Source of the DNA: Chitinophaga pendula
GTDB taxonomy: Bacteria > Bacteroidota > Bacteroidia > Chitinophagales > Chitinophagaceae
Direction: 5' to 3'
Assembly (NCBI RefSeq): GCF_020386615.1
Contig: NZ_CP077769.1
Coordinates: 7,489,501 to 7,553,500, forward strand
DNA length: 64,000 bases
The notes under the pieces are model-generated. The model saw only the letters and a program-made list of their open reading frames with translations, was not told the origin of the DNA and did no database searches. Shown here piece by piece: positions 1 through 10,454 of this stretch. Numbering within the stretch: position 1 is the stretch's first letter; every line of letters starts with the position of its first letter. The translations under genes and the position numbers were made by a program.

Positions 1-1983
1 ATTATCTTTCAGGTAAGTATAGTCCTGCTTCATGAACTGTTGTACCTTATCCGGCAACGGCTTTACCTCACCAAACAGGTCATCCTGCGCCGGCAATGTC
101 TCCAGCAATATCCGCAACTGCGCATCCTCCAGCCGCAGCATCTCAAAGTAAGGTAATGCCTCCTCCATCGTAATATCCGAAGAACTGTAAATATGCCCGA
201 TGTAATGAATGATCTGGGACATACAGTCATTCAGCTGGTTGGCAAGGTCCTGCTGCCAGATCACCGTATTGTACTGGCTGATCAGCGAATGTACCGCCAG
301 CTCACCGGCTTGCAACGCCTGCGTATGATGATATCGGAAAGCCGTCAGCTGATGATCCTGCAACATCTCCTCCAGCTGACTAACCTCTGCCGTCAGCCGC
401 TCCAGCAGTATCGGCGCCTGACCCGTATGATAGATCTGTCCGTCAAATTCAAAAGACACCGCCGCCCTGCCATCAGCCAGCGCCCGCAAAGTATCTATAT
501 CCTGGCGGTCACCAAGCAGCCGCCGGATACGGAACACCGCCTCCGCATTGTATAGCTGCTCAAAAGAATACTGCGCAAATTCACCGGGTGTCATCTGTAA
601 AAAGCTGAACTCCGTTAATGGCAGAAAAGGCTGATCATCATAATAACCGTTAAATGCCCGCGGTAGCTCATACTGCCGGTGCCGCTCCTTCATCTCCCGG
701 ATAAAATCCCGCGGACTATACCATCGCGCACTCACCGCCATATCCGGCGCCTCCTGGTAATACAACAACCGCGTCATATGCTCCTGCAACTCCTCCGCCC
801 CGTCAAAAAGCGACCAGCTGCTGTCAGCAGTCATATCCCCCACTATCCCCAACGCCCGGAAACGCGCTTCCCGCTCCTCCCGCGATGGCTGCGAGGTATA
901 TTGATCCAGAAAACGAATCCGGCTCCGCACCATATTCTCGTAATAAGCATCCGTAATACGCGGCAACCCGGCATCATCCACCGGCAACCGGTTACGGGAA
1001 GCATAATACCGGAAAAGAGAACCGTGCGCCTGGAAAATATTGGCAAACTTCAGCTGCTCCGCCGCCAGCATTGACAACTTATGCAAACAATGCTCCAGGC
1101 AAAAACTACTCATCTCCATACGCCGTATCGCAGATACCGCCGCCCCACTCCCCGATATCGTCACCGCCGCCATATCCGCCCGGAAAGTAAGCTCCCGGCT
1201 AAACATACGGTAACTACGGCTCGCCACCTGGTACAACCTGCGCAACACGAACTGTACCACCTGGTCCAGCTTGATCATCGGCTGCGTAAAAAACATCGCC
1301 AGCCGGTAACGCCGGCCATAACGGCGAAAACTCCGCTGCCAGCTTTCATTCTCATACAGTAAATGATAAATGATACGGTTCAGACGATGCGCATAACTGC
1401 CCGCCCCCGTCAGATAAGGAGAAAGATAAGTCAACCCATGCGCCAGCACCATCCTGAATTCCGACGTACTCGTACTGTTCACCAATCCCAACCCGATCTC
1501 CAGCTGCCAACCCCGTTGCAACAACAACTGTGACAACCGCAGCGGAAATCGCATATGCACATGCACCTCCGGAACCACCGCAATCACTCGGGGAAAACTT
1601 ACCCTCGCTGCCGTCGTCAACTGACGCACAAAAGCAAACAACCGCGGATGATGCCCCGCCTGTAAAGGAACCCGGCAAAGATTCTCCGGCGTCCGCCGGC
1701 TGAATAGAAAAAGACAAACAAATAACAACACCATCATCCCCACCAACATCGCCACAATCCCCGCGATTGTAGCCCCAGCCGTCGAAAAGTGTAGTAACAA
1801 CAACACGCCTCCTGTCAGAAATACTGCCGCAAGACCTGTAACAATCACCAACAAAAGAAAATAGGCAATCAGGAACATCAACAGACAAATCAATACCCTC
1901 CGGCCTTGTTGCCTGAAATATTCGGAGGGTGGAGCAAACATAGGAACTGCCGCCTGCGGACGAGCAGATTTAAAGTCGGCCAT
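1..1983 (-). CDS. M48-like membrane protein with lost zinc site (partial)
   Basis: An open frame runs from ATG at 1983 to the window edge (661 codons, no stop), so the C-terminus is outside. Two hydrophobic segments at about residues 29-63 and 68-94 anchor it in the membrane. Residues 175-215 match the M48 metallopeptidase zinc region in pattern (EFRxVLAH, then a Gly-Ser-Tyr and a Tyr-Glu-Asn-Glu segment), but the HExxH motif reads HGLTY (182-186), and the later ExxAD ligand motif reads TFRAD (266-270). H182 and the Ala-Asp survive; the catalytic Glu, the second His and the Glu ligand do not. By family knowledge M48 enzymes are membrane quality-control proteases; this copy is inferred to be a non-catalytic paralogue. 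Its codons end mostly in G, as expected for this strand. Confidence 0.72.
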   Translation of the reverse strand, partial: MADFKSARPQAAVPMFAPPSEYFRQQGRRVLICLLMFLIAYFLLLVIVTGLAAVFLTGGVLLLLHFSTAGATIAGIVAMLVGMMVLLFVCLFLFSRRTPENLCRVPLQAGHHPRLFAFVRQLTTAARVSFPRVIAVVPEVHVHMRFPLRLSQLLLQRGWQLEIGLGLVNSTSTSEFRMVLAHGLTYLSPYLTGAGSYAHRLNRIIYHLLYENESWQRSFRRYGRRYRLAMFFTQPMIKLDQVVQFVLRRLYQVASRSYRMFSRELTFRADMAAVTISGSGAAVSAIRRMEMSSFCLEHCLHKLSMLAAEQLKFANIFQAHGSLFRYYASRNRLPVDDAGLPRITDAYYENMVRSRIRFLDQYTSQPSREEREARFRALGIVGDMTADSSWSLFDGAEELQEHMTRLLYYQEAPDMAVSARWYSPRDFIREMKERHRQYELPRAFNGYYDDQPFLPLTEFSFLQMTPGEFAQYSFEQLYNAEAVFRIRRLLGDRQDIDTLRALADGRAAVSFEFDGQIYHTGQAPILLERLTAEVSQLEEMLQDHQLTAFRYHHTQALQAGELAVHSLISQYNTVIWQQDLANQLNDCMSQIIHYIGHIYSSSDITMEEALPYFEMLRLEDAQLRILLETLPAQDDLFGEVKPLPDKVQQFMKQDYTYLKDN

Positions 1984-2249
1984 ATAGTATAGTTAGGTCG
2001 GATACAGATCAGGGGTGTTAGAAAATATATTGAACGAATATCGATATTTTACTGCGTTTACCAGCAAATATCTAACCGGAAAAAAACGTGTGTATGGGCA
2101 CGCCCTCCGCTTAATATATACGTACCATCCCCAAAGATGGATCAATTGTATATTATTTTTTTAATTAATGCCTGCTGACGCAAAACAGCCACATATAACA
2201 CGAAAACAAAGGGGCAACAACAGGTTTTTCAGATAGGCCGCAAACGACC
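1984..2249. other. intergenic stretch, no gene seen
   Basis: AT-rich spacer between two minus-strand genes. It should carry the promoter of the M48-like gene on the minus strand, but I see no element I can place with certainty. No open frame with protein-like content was found. Confidence 0.4.
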
Positions 2250-2281
2250 CCCGGTGGTCAATAACAAATCGCACCACCGGG
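2250..2281 (-). terminator. hairpin after the GNAT-like gene
   Basis: A perfect 9-bp stem (2250-2258 with 2273-2281) and 14-nt loop lie 17 nt beyond the stop of the minus-strand gene that ends at 2298. No clear T-tract follows, so it may end transcription weakly or only stabilise the 3' end. Confidence 0.45.
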
Positions 2282-2297
2282 ACTATACAAGATATCC

Positions 2298-3464
2298 TTA
2301 AGACAATATCGGATGCCGCTCGAAAGGAACCGTCCGGTCAAACTGATACCGGTAAGTCGTCAACCGCCGGCTGCACATAGCACCCAACCGCTCCGCAATA
2401 TTGACCATCTTAGGGTTGAAATCCCCGATCCACTGCATCTCATAGTCCTCGTAGGACAACTCATGCTGTATCAGCTTAGCCCCCTCCATGATCATATAAG
2501 CATCTACCCCCTTCGCCTGGAACTCAGGTACCACACCAAATACCAATCCCACAAACTTCTTACCCGTACGCGTCATCTTCAACCACAAAAAACGCAATTG
2601 CTCAAACCAACCGAATTGACCGTTCATATGTTTGAAATACTGGTTCAGATCCGGCAGATTGAGCCAGCACGCAATAGGCTCGCTCTTGTAATACACAAAC
2701 CAGGTCAGCTGCTCATCCATCACCGCTTTCATAGCGTTGAACAACTTGATCGCCTGCTCCGGCGCCATCTCCTTATTACTACCATGCCCCGCCCATGCCT
2801 TGTTGTAAATAGTCGTAAAATCCCGGGCATATTTTTCCAGGTTGCTACGTTTTACATGCTCCGCATGATAATCCGGGTCCTTCGCAATCCGGGCATGACG
2901 GCGGGCAAAACGAGGATCCAGCACAGTCCTCACTTTCATACTAAAACATAGCTGATGAAAGAAAGGCTGAAAACCATAGGTCTCCAGCAACCGCTGGTAG
3001 TATGGCGGATTAAAATTCATACCGTACAAAGGCTCCGAAAAACCCTCCACCAGCAAACCCCACCAGCGCTCCCGGTCCCCCAGGTTAATAGGACCGTCCA
3101 TCGCTCCCATCCCTCTCTCCTCCAACCACCGCCGCGACGCGTCAAACAACAGGTTCGCCGCCGCCTGATCATCAATACAATCGAAAAAACCTACCCCGCC
3201 AACAGGCCACTTGTCACCCTTCGTCTTGTACATCGGATTCACAAAAGCCGCAATACGCCCGATATACCCGCCGCTAGCATCCTTCAGTAACCAGCGCACA
3301 CAACTGCCACCCTCACGCAAAAATTTGTTGGTCGCCGGGTCAAACACCTGCAGGATGTCTTTGTCCAAAGGCCGTATCCATCCAGGGACATGCCTGTTGA
3401 TCGCTATATGCACCTCCAAAAACTGCTTTTCCCTTATTGTATTGTCAACCAATTCCAATTCCAT
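2298..3464 (-). CDS. GNAT-fold protein of unknown substrate (YghO-like)
   Basis: 388 residues from ATG at 3464. The open frame continues about 200 codons further upstream, but that part overlaps the divergent gene at 3576 and has no protein-like character, so the Met of MELELVD is chosen. The C-terminal half (about 220-380) has the look of a GNAT acyltransferase fold, with a conserved Phe-Gly-Val-Val-Pro-Glu-Phe-Gln-Ala-Lys-Gly segment where acetyl-CoA would bind. The N-terminal half (RPLDKDI, WPVGGVGFFDC) resembles a widespread family of uncharacterised proteins like E. coli YghO. Substrate unknown. It shares a 111-nt divergent promoter region with the next gene. Confidence 0.7.
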   Translation of the reverse strand: MELELVDNTIREKQFLEVHIAINRHVPGWIRPLDKDILQVFDPATNKFLREGGSCVRWLLKDASGGYIGRIAAFVNPMYKTKGDKWPVGGVGFFDCIDDQAAANLLFDASRRWLEERGMGAMDGPINLGDRERWWGLLVEGFSEPLYGMNFNPPYYQRLLETYGFQPFFHQLCFSMKVRTVLDPRFARRHARIAKDPDYHAEHVKRSNLEKYARDFTTIYNKAWAGHGSNKEMAPEQAIKLFNAMKAVMDEQLTWFVYYKSEPIACWLNLPDLNQYFKHMNGQFGWFEQLRFLWLKMTRTGKKFVGLVFGVVPEFQAKGVDAYMIMEGAKLIQHELSYEDYEMQWIGDFNPKMVNIAERLGAMCSRRLTTYRYQFDRTVPFERHPILS

Positions 3465-3575
3465 GAGAATATTTTGAAGGGCAAAAATAAGTTTCCCTGC
3501 AAAATCACCAAGAGAACTTATACGTCTCCTCCTCCCAACCATCTTTCCGGCATTATTTTTTCTGTGCTCATCCCT

Positions 3576-4178
3576 ATGAGTAGAAACTTTGTCTATACCG
3601 GCGTACTCCTCGCCCTGATCGTTATATTTATCATCGCCTACTACGGCGAACAAAAACGCTCGCGTCGCATACTGGCCGAAAATGAACGGCTGGTCAACGA
3701 AAACCGCGACCTCAAACGTAGCCTGGCCCTCGCCAATAACACCTCCCAGCAGATCGCCGATCGTAGCGACATACAACAACGCGTACAAGGCACCTTCGTA
3801 GAACGCAGAGCCTATTACCGCCGTAACTGGAAACAATTCATCTCCGTCACCACCAGCGACTACAAAACCGGATTCCTCGGTGGTATCAAAGACCTGAAGA
3901 TCATCGTAAAAAACCTCACAGAATACTCGCTGGATAATGCAGTCGTAAATGTACAATACCTGCGTACCAACGGAGAGGTCTTTAAAACGGAAGAATATAC
4001 CGTCAATAACATCCCCCCAAAAAGCAGCCAGTCCGTCAACGCCGCCGGCAGCCGGCGGGGAATGAAAGTACAACTCAAACTACGCGCACTGACCAGCCAG
4101 GCCATGAACTTCTGCTGGTCATACGACAAATCCGCCGCCCCCGGCAATCCTGACCCCTATCAGTGCGTGTCGCAATAA
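3576..4178 (+). CDS. single-pass membrane protein with coiled coil, unknown
   Basis: 200 residues from ATG at 3576; a longer in-frame start at 3390 would overlap the divergent gene and is rejected. Residues 7-22 form one transmembrane segment, followed by a charged helical stretch (about 28-60) likely to be a short coiled coil. The remaining 130 residues look like a beta-rich periplasmic or cytoplasmic domain with many Val/Thr/Asn strands. No family recognised. The next gene starts 36 nt downstream, so the two may be co-transcribed. Confidence 0.7.
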   Translation: MSRNFVYTGVLLALIVIFIIAYYGEQKRSRRILAENERLVNENRDLKRSLALANNTSQQIADRSDIQQRVQGTFVERRAYYRRNWKQFISVTTSDYKTGFLGGIKDLKIIVKNLTEYSLDNAVVNVQYLRTNGEVFKTEEYTVNNIPPKSSQSVNAAGSRRGMKVQLKLRALTSQAMNFCWSYDKSAAPGNPDPYQCVSQ

Positions 4179-4213
4179 ATTGTCGTAACCTTGCACTACC
4201 GAATGATGAACTA

Positions 4214-4753
4214 ATGACGACCAAGCTGACCATACACGAACACCTGGATGATAACATCCCCGAATCAGTGCATACCCTATTCATGGCAGCCTTCCCGCCG
4301 GAAGAACGCCGCAACTGGGACCTGCACCTGCACTACTTCCGTAATGGCCAGCTGAAGCTCAGCCTGCTTACCGCAGCAGAAGCCTTCGCCGGTTTCGTAT
4401 TCTACTGGCCCCTCAGCGAAGGCTACTTCATCGAATACTTCGCTGTAGAGGAACAAATGCGTGGCACCGGCATCGGCTCACAAGTACTTAACCTGCTCGA
4501 ACAGACCTTCCATAAAATAGTACTCGAAACAGAACTGCCACTCACGCCCATCGCCACACGACGCATCGCCTTCTACGAAAGAGCAGGTTTCGAAATATTC
4601 CCCTTCACCTACAAACAACCGCCTTATATACCAGGTGGAGCCCCCATCGATATGTACCTGCTGCAGAAAGGTTGGCCACATACGCCGCATACCTTCCACC
4701 AGCTGCATCGCGAGATCTACCAGGTCGTATATGGTGTCGCTCCCGAAGCATAA
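4214..4753 (+). CDS. GNAT family N-acetyltransferase
   Basis: 179 residues from ATG at 4214; an in-frame start at 4163 exists but would overlap the preceding gene. The acetyl-CoA binding loop is visible as Met-Arg-Gly-Thr-Gly-Ile-Gly after a beta strand (YFIEYFAVEE), and the usual Ala-x-x-Phe-Tyr-Glu-Arg-Ala-Gly-Phe signature of GNAT enzymes appears as RRIAFYERAGFE. It transfers an acetyl group from acetyl-CoA to an unknown amine. The gene ends in a shared terminator with the convergent lipoprotein gene. Confidence 0.82.
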   Translation: MTTKLTIHEHLDDNIPESVHTLFMAAFPPEERRNWDLHLHYFRNGQLKLSLLTAAEAFAGFVFYWPLSEGYFIEYFAVEEQMRGTGIGSQVLNLLEQTFHKIVLETELPLTPIATRRIAFYERAGFEIFPFTYKQPPYIPGGAPIDMYLLQKGWPHTPHTFHQLHREIYQVVYGVAPEA

Positions 4754-4757
4754 AAAA

Positions 4758-4786
4758 GGCGGTAACATAACGAATATGTTACCGCC
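4758..4786. terminator. bidirectional terminator
   Basis: A perfect 11-bp stem (4758-4768 with 4776-4786) with a 7-nt loop sits between the convergent genes ending at 4753 and 4816. Six A bases at 4752-4757 give a U-tract for the minus-strand transcript, so it works best for the lipoprotein gene. Confidence 0.85.
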
Positions 4787-4815
4787 ACATTGGCTTTATC
4801 TGATGATCGGATGAA

Positions 4816-6018
4816 CTATCCTCTCGTAGCACCCGCTCTCCGGCTAGGCGCAGGGGCAGGGACAGGAGAAGATGGTGCAGGTGCCGGCCTCGTCTCCATA
4901 CGCGGCTGTGGCTGTGCTTGAGGCTGTGGCCTTGGCTGGGAGGGCTGCTGCTCAAACACTCTTCTAGGCACAGGCGCCGATGGTGTAGGCGCTGGCGTCG
5001 GACGCTCCGGCGCTGTAGGCCTGTCCTCATAGATCCTGCGTGGCCTGAACTCCCCATTGTTATTATTGTTGTTAGGTGCCGGAGTAGGAGAGACCGTACC
5101 ATTACCAGGTTGCTCCAGTATCCTCCTCGGCCGGCTGCCTTCAGGTGCCGTAGGCATCGGTCGACTATTATCCACATTACCACGGTCCCAGCTCCGGCGA
5201 GGGCCTATCCTGTTATTATCTACCGGCTGTGAAGTACCGTCACCACGGGTATTACCCGCACTCGACCTCACGGGCCCGTTATTCAGCTCCGGACGGTAAG
5301 TACGATACTCATCACGGGTCAAACTTGCCCCCGGACGGCCATTGTTAACCACCCGCACCGGCTCTATACGACGACGGGTAATGTTCTCTACCTCCCGCAC
5401 ATCCGGACCCCGGTAATACCGCCGGTTGTTGATCACATAAGTGTTGTTAATGACCGTCGTCCTACCGAAGAAATTATTATAGCTGCCATAGGGCACATAA
5501 TAACGGTTCATGTACGGATCACCCATATAACGGCTGGGAATAAACGCCCACTGGTTCATCGGTATATTGATGTTGACACCAATATTCACCCCGGGGCCCA
5601 TCGGCGCCCAACCATAATAGTCAGCACCACTACGCCAGTTCACCCACGCAGGTGCCCATTCCGTACCTGGTATCCACATCCAGCCGTAAGCGTTATCCAT
5701 CACCCAGCGCCCATAGTGGAAAGGCGCCCACCCCCAGTTGTAATTGGAGTTCCAGGTCCAGCCATAATCACTATACACCCAGTTTCCGTTGGTATAATAA
5801 GGCCGGAAATCACCGCCTACGTTCGGTATCCATACCCGTCCGTAATTACCATAATCCATCCAACGTCCGTAAGGATCCAGTTCGTTGTAAAATGTGTTCA
5901 CAGATATTTGTGCCTGAGGCTGATGATAACCCCCGTAATAACCGGGGTTGGTACTCGCGCAGGCAGAGATGGAAGCTGCCAGTAACACAAATGATCCGTA
6001 TAAAAGTATCTTTTTCAT
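4816..6018 (-). CDS. DUF6600-like lipoprotein, Tyr/Trp-rich with Pro-rich tail
   Basis: 400 residues from ATG at 6018, chosen because MKKILLYG begins a lipoprotein signal peptide ending in the lipobox SISAC (Cys20). The next 180 residues are very rich in Tyr, Trp, Gly and Asn with repeats like YGRWMDYGNYGRVWIP, typical of the DUF6600 family in Bacteroidota. The C-terminal half is a low-complexity Pro/Arg/Asn region in which a short PRR-[IV]-x-E motif recurs three times (PRRILEQ, PRRIYED, PRRVFEQ). It is likely an outer-membrane or periplasmic lipoprotein; its function is unknown. Confidence 0.8.
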   Translation of the reverse strand: MKKILLYGSFVLLAASISACASTNPGYYGGYHQPQAQISVNTFYNELDPYGRWMDYGNYGRVWIPNVGGDFRPYYTNGNWVYSDYGWTWNSNYNWGWAPFHYGRWVMDNAYGWMWIPGTEWAPAWVNWRSGADYYGWAPMGPGVNIGVNINIPMNQWAFIPSRYMGDPYMNRYYVPYGSYNNFFGRTTVINNTYVINNRRYYRGPDVREVENITRRRIEPVRVVNNGRPGASLTRDEYRTYRPELNNGPVRSSAGNTRGDGTSQPVDNNRIGPRRSWDRGNVDNSRPMPTAPEGSRPRRILEQPGNGTVSPTPAPNNNNNNGEFRPRRIYEDRPTAPERPTPAPTPSAPVPRRVFEQQPSQPRPQPQAQPQPRMETRPAPAPSSPVPAPAPSRRAGATRG

Positions 6019-6257
6019 AGCTGTTGTTTTTAGTCGCATACCGCACGTTTGCTCTCGCTGTTAGTTAGACACTTTAGATAAAGAAAAGATTAAGCCGGAT
6101 TATCACCCTTTATGTATACTATTTGTTAAAATTAACAGTACTTGTCTTGACACTTCCTTTGCAATGGATGGAATATCTCCTATTTTTATCGAATATTGCC
6201 AGTCTGGTCATTAAGGCCGGTAATAAGGGTCCATCATCAAGACTAAAAACCAACTCA

Positions 6258-6917
6258 ATGTCATTTAGTACTATACGCGCACTGTATGATATTACAGACA
6301 ATAGCTACGGATTTACAGGAGAAGAGATCGCAAAAGAAGAACAAAGACTACAGTCTCGTTTGCCCACAACCCTCAGGGAATACTACCTGCAGTTAGGCAA
6401 ACATGAAGCCCTTAACCATACCCAGGACAACCTCGTCCTGCCCGAACAACTGGAAATACACGATAGCGGATACCTCGTTATCTATACCGAAAACCAGTTC
6501 GTGTCCATGTGGGGTATCAATACCGCCGACCTCGACAAAGAAGACCCCCCCGTATATATTACCCATGACGACCAGGAATGGCATCAGGAAAGTAATACCC
6601 TGTCCGGATTCCTCCTCGCGATGGCCTACCTCCAGGGACTGTTCGCCTTCCCCTTCAACGCCAACAAAGCAGGCGTGACCGAAGAAGAGGCCGCCCGCGT
6701 CTACGATGGCTGGAAGCCCGTAGGCCAAACCCTGTCCATCTGGCAGGTGTCTTTCTTCCAGAATGACCTCGAAGAAATCATCGCCGTCATGAAAAGCCCC
6801 GAACAGGTAGATGTGTTCGTCGCCGCCAAAACCGAACGCCGCCTGGAAGATATCAGCGTCCAGCTAGATATCGACTGGGATTGCTACTCTCCCGAAGATG
6901 GGGACGATTGGTCATAA
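6258..6917 (+). CDS. SMI1/KNR4 (SUKH) family protein
   Basis: 219 residues from ATG at 6258; an upstream in-frame start at 6123 would add a segment unlike the family. The SUKH pattern is visible at the start: FTGEEIAKEEQRLQ followed by LPTTLREYYLQLG, then LPEQLEI and the WGI strand. By family knowledge these proteins are often immunity proteins against polymorphic toxins or stand-alone stress proteins. No toxin-like gene lies beside it, so its role here is open. The tail is strongly acidic. Confidence 0.75.
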   Translation: MSFSTIRALYDITDNSYGFTGEEIAKEEQRLQSRLPTTLREYYLQLGKHEALNHTQDNLVLPEQLEIHDSGYLVIYTENQFVSMWGINTADLDKEDPPVYITHDDQEWHQESNTLSGFLLAMAYLQGLFAFPFNANKAGVTEEEAARVYDGWKPVGQTLSIWQVSFFQNDLEEIIAVMKSPEQVDVFVAAKTERRLEDISVQLDIDWDCYSPEDGDDWS

Positions 6918-7077
6918 TGATATATATTAGAAATATTTTGTAAGTGGCGCCCCGCGCCGGTCATCCCCCCATTTTAAGCCCTGCAACTGGTTAAAATTAC
7001 CCCACGCCCAACCATAAGCTCCGCCTGATACCGGCAAAGGAGCCGCAATAGCCATGCATTTATAGGAGTAATTGTAA

Positions 7078-7109
7078 TTTGGGATTTCTCCTATTAACTA
7101 TTACCTTTG
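7078..7109 (+). promoter_or_regulatory. promoter of atpDC
   Basis: TTTG at 7078-7081 and TACCTTTG at 7102-7109, separated by 20 nt, match the Bacteroidota vegetative promoter (TTTG ... TAnnTTTG). The start codon of atpD lies 52 nt beyond. Confidence 0.75.
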
Positions 7110-7157
7110 CGCCAAATTTAATAATCCGCTCATTTAAGTATTTATAAACCTCTTTAA

Positions 7158-8660
<1,503 letters not shown>

Positions 8661-8692
8661 TTCATCACGTTCACTACTCATCAATCACTTTT

Positions 8693-8947
8693 ATGTTACT
8701 AGAAGTATTAACACCAGAAAGAAAAATATATACCGGCGAAGTGTACGGCGTACAACTGCCAGGTATTGACGGTTCTTTCGAAGTGCTCGATAAACACGCT
8801 CCGTTGATCGCAGCCCTGGGTAAGGGTAAAATGAAAGTGCTGAAGGATAAAACGCATTTTGAATTTTATACCATCGAAGGCGGATTCGTCGAAGTGCTGC
8901 GTAACAAAGCTACCGTTCTGGTAGAAGGCGCCGCCGCAGAAAAATAA
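8693..8947 (+). CDS. atpC: ATP synthase F1 subunit epsilon, short form
   Basis: 84 residues, beginning 33 nt after atpD. It contains the N-terminal beta-sandwich (LEVLTPERKIYTGEV, LPGIDGSFEVLDKHAPLIAAL) but ends where the C-terminal helical hairpin of the usual 130-residue epsilon would begin. That helical domain inhibits ATP hydrolysis in E. coli and Bacillus, so this enzyme likely lacks that brake. Short AtpC proteins are known in Bacteroidota. Confidence 0.95.
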   Translation: MLLEVLTPERKIYTGEVYGVQLPGIDGSFEVLDKHAPLIAALGKGKMKVLKDKTHFEFYTIEGGFVEVLRNKATVLVEGAAAEK

Positions 8948-8998
8948 ATCAGCTCCATACAGCAGATCCCAATTCCGCTGTTAGCAAAATAAAAAGAA

Positions 8999-9028
8999 GG
9001 CCGGGTACGATTACCCGGCCTTTGTTTT
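8999..9028 (+). terminator. rho-independent terminator of atpDC
   Basis: A 9-bp perfect stem (8999-9007 with 9012-9020), 4-nt loop and a following TTTGTTTT tract, 51 nt after the atpC stop. Confidence 0.9.
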
Positions 9029-9724
9029 GTCCTAACTATTCCAATCTAAGTAACCCAGTTGTCGCCAACAGGAATGCCGGCCGGGGTTCCGTATAAAAAC
9101 AGGTCCGCTCCCTCTCAGGATAGCCACTTACATGACCACCCCTAACAGGAACAGGCAGACCCTTATTCCTATGAAAATAAATAGGCTGTCACAACAACAC
9201 CAGCCACTTAAAGCCAATGCTGTCAATATCCTTCTGAAGATCTCTTAATAATGTACCCTGATCCACACACCTTGATAAAGCAATACCCCCGCTATAACCA
9301 ATCAGTCATACGGCAGCAGCCAAATTAGTGTCATATATAGCATACCCTGATCAAACCGCATATCAAAACGCAGCCCGCAGGATCTTATCTCATTCTTTGT
9401 AACCCGGAAATGTGGTTCGTGCAGTACCGAAAGAAGCAAAACATCTGTCTCATAGGCAATTCATAGGTGCTTCTGGCGCTATTCGTAAACTTGGGTTAAT
9501 TCTTACTGTATTCGGTTAATATTTTTATACGATTTATTGTATCCAATAATATGAGCAAGATATCTAAATTGTTTGAATAATCCTCATATCTTTTACTTAT
9601 TTCTACACGCACAGATACTAATGTCCTGAAGTTCAGTTCGCTTGACTTTTCAACAGTGGATAAGTCTCAAAAATACCAGCAGACAGATACAGATTGGGGA
9701 AAAATATACGCAAAAAATACCCCC
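9029..9724. other. long non-coding stretch, possible gene remnant on minus strand
   Basis: About 700 nt between the atpDC terminator and the end of yqgE. No intact gene with a start codon is seen on either strand. On the minus strand three open stretches chain together: 9460-9302 (52 codons), then after a frame shift 9305-9189 (38 codons), then beyond one in-frame stop 9188-9036 (50 codons). Their translations look protein-like (for example RDLQKDIDSIGFKWL) but match nothing I recognise, and no start codon is placed properly. This could be a decayed gene or chance. Confidence 0.35.
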
Positions 9725-10276
9725 CTAATTCAAAGATGGATCAATCGGGAAATTAGCCATGATCGCAAAATTCGCCCCCAGATTACGCAACGACTGCGGC
9801 CAGATCTGCTGCTCCTGCTCGTCAAAGATAATATCCGCCTTACTCTCCGATAATATCCACGACTTCTCATTAAACTCATGCTCCAGCTGACCGGTACTCC
9901 ATCCGGAATAACCAATGAAAAACTTGATCCGGCTCATATCCAGCTGACCACTATTGATCAGCTCCACTACATGCTCAAAATTACCTCCCCAATAGATCCC
10001 CGGTATAATCTCAAATCCTCCCTGGATCAACTCCGGCTCCCGGTGCACAAAATGGATCGTATCCATCTGCACCGGACCTCCCAGATACACAGGAATATTC
10101 GCAATCAATACCTCCGGGATAAGCTCATCCAGCCGCTGATCAAACGACTTGTTTAATACAAAACCAAAACTACCCTTGTCCTGATGCTCACACAACAGGA
10201 TCACAGAACGGGCAAAATTAGGGTCTTTGAGAAAAGGATCGGCAATGAGTAAAATTCCAGGAGCGAGAGAAACCAT
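9725..10276 (-). CDS. yqgE: YqgE/AlgH family protein (UPF0301)
   Basis: 183 residues, full length for the family. The N-terminal signature PGILLIADPFLKDPNFARSV is followed by a Gly-Phe-Val-Leu-Asn strand and the later GYSGWSTGQLEHE segment, all typical of YqgE/AlgH. Members are cytoplasmic proteins of uncertain role, linked to transcription or redox regulation in some species. It stands alone between two non-coding stretches. Confidence 0.92.
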   Translation of the reverse strand: MVSLAPGILLIADPFLKDPNFARSVILLCEHQDKGSFGFVLNKSFDQRLDELIPEVLIANIPVYLGGPVQMDTIHFVHREPELIQGGFEIIPGIYWGGNFEHVVELINSGQLDMSRIKFFIGYSGWSTGQLEHEFNEKSWILSESKADIIFDEQEQQIWPQSLRNLGANFAIMANFPIDPSLN

Positions 10277-10417
10277 AAGCGTACATTTTTTGCCTATACC
10301 AAATTTAATGATTTGAATGCAAGATTTACAGTTATTTTTTAACGTTTATATTTGACTAATAATTGTTTATAACACCATCCGCCCTCCCCGGTTGAGCAAC
10401 TACAGGTCCACCTTTCC

Positions 10418-10454
10418 CGTATCATTCCTATAACATTCCTATAGCGATCCTATA
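10418..10454 (-). repeat. 11-bp phased TATA repeat, 4 units
   Basis: Read on the minus strand, units begin at 10454, 10443, 10432 and 10421, exactly 11 bp apart, each with a TATA or TAC core followed by a 5-7 nt variable part (TATAGGAATGT then TATAGGAATGA). The same unit sequence is found in the arrays at 31584 and 53106. Confidence 0.8.

Noticed and set aside
1..1888. Five short frames on both strands in the first 2 kb
   Set aside because: They are frame shadows of the long minus-strand M48-like gene that runs off the window start.
9651..9662. DnaA-box-like sequence near CAGTGGATAA
   Set aside because: A single imperfect match without a cluster; matches near 38527 and 45063 are inside coding sequence and also isolated.
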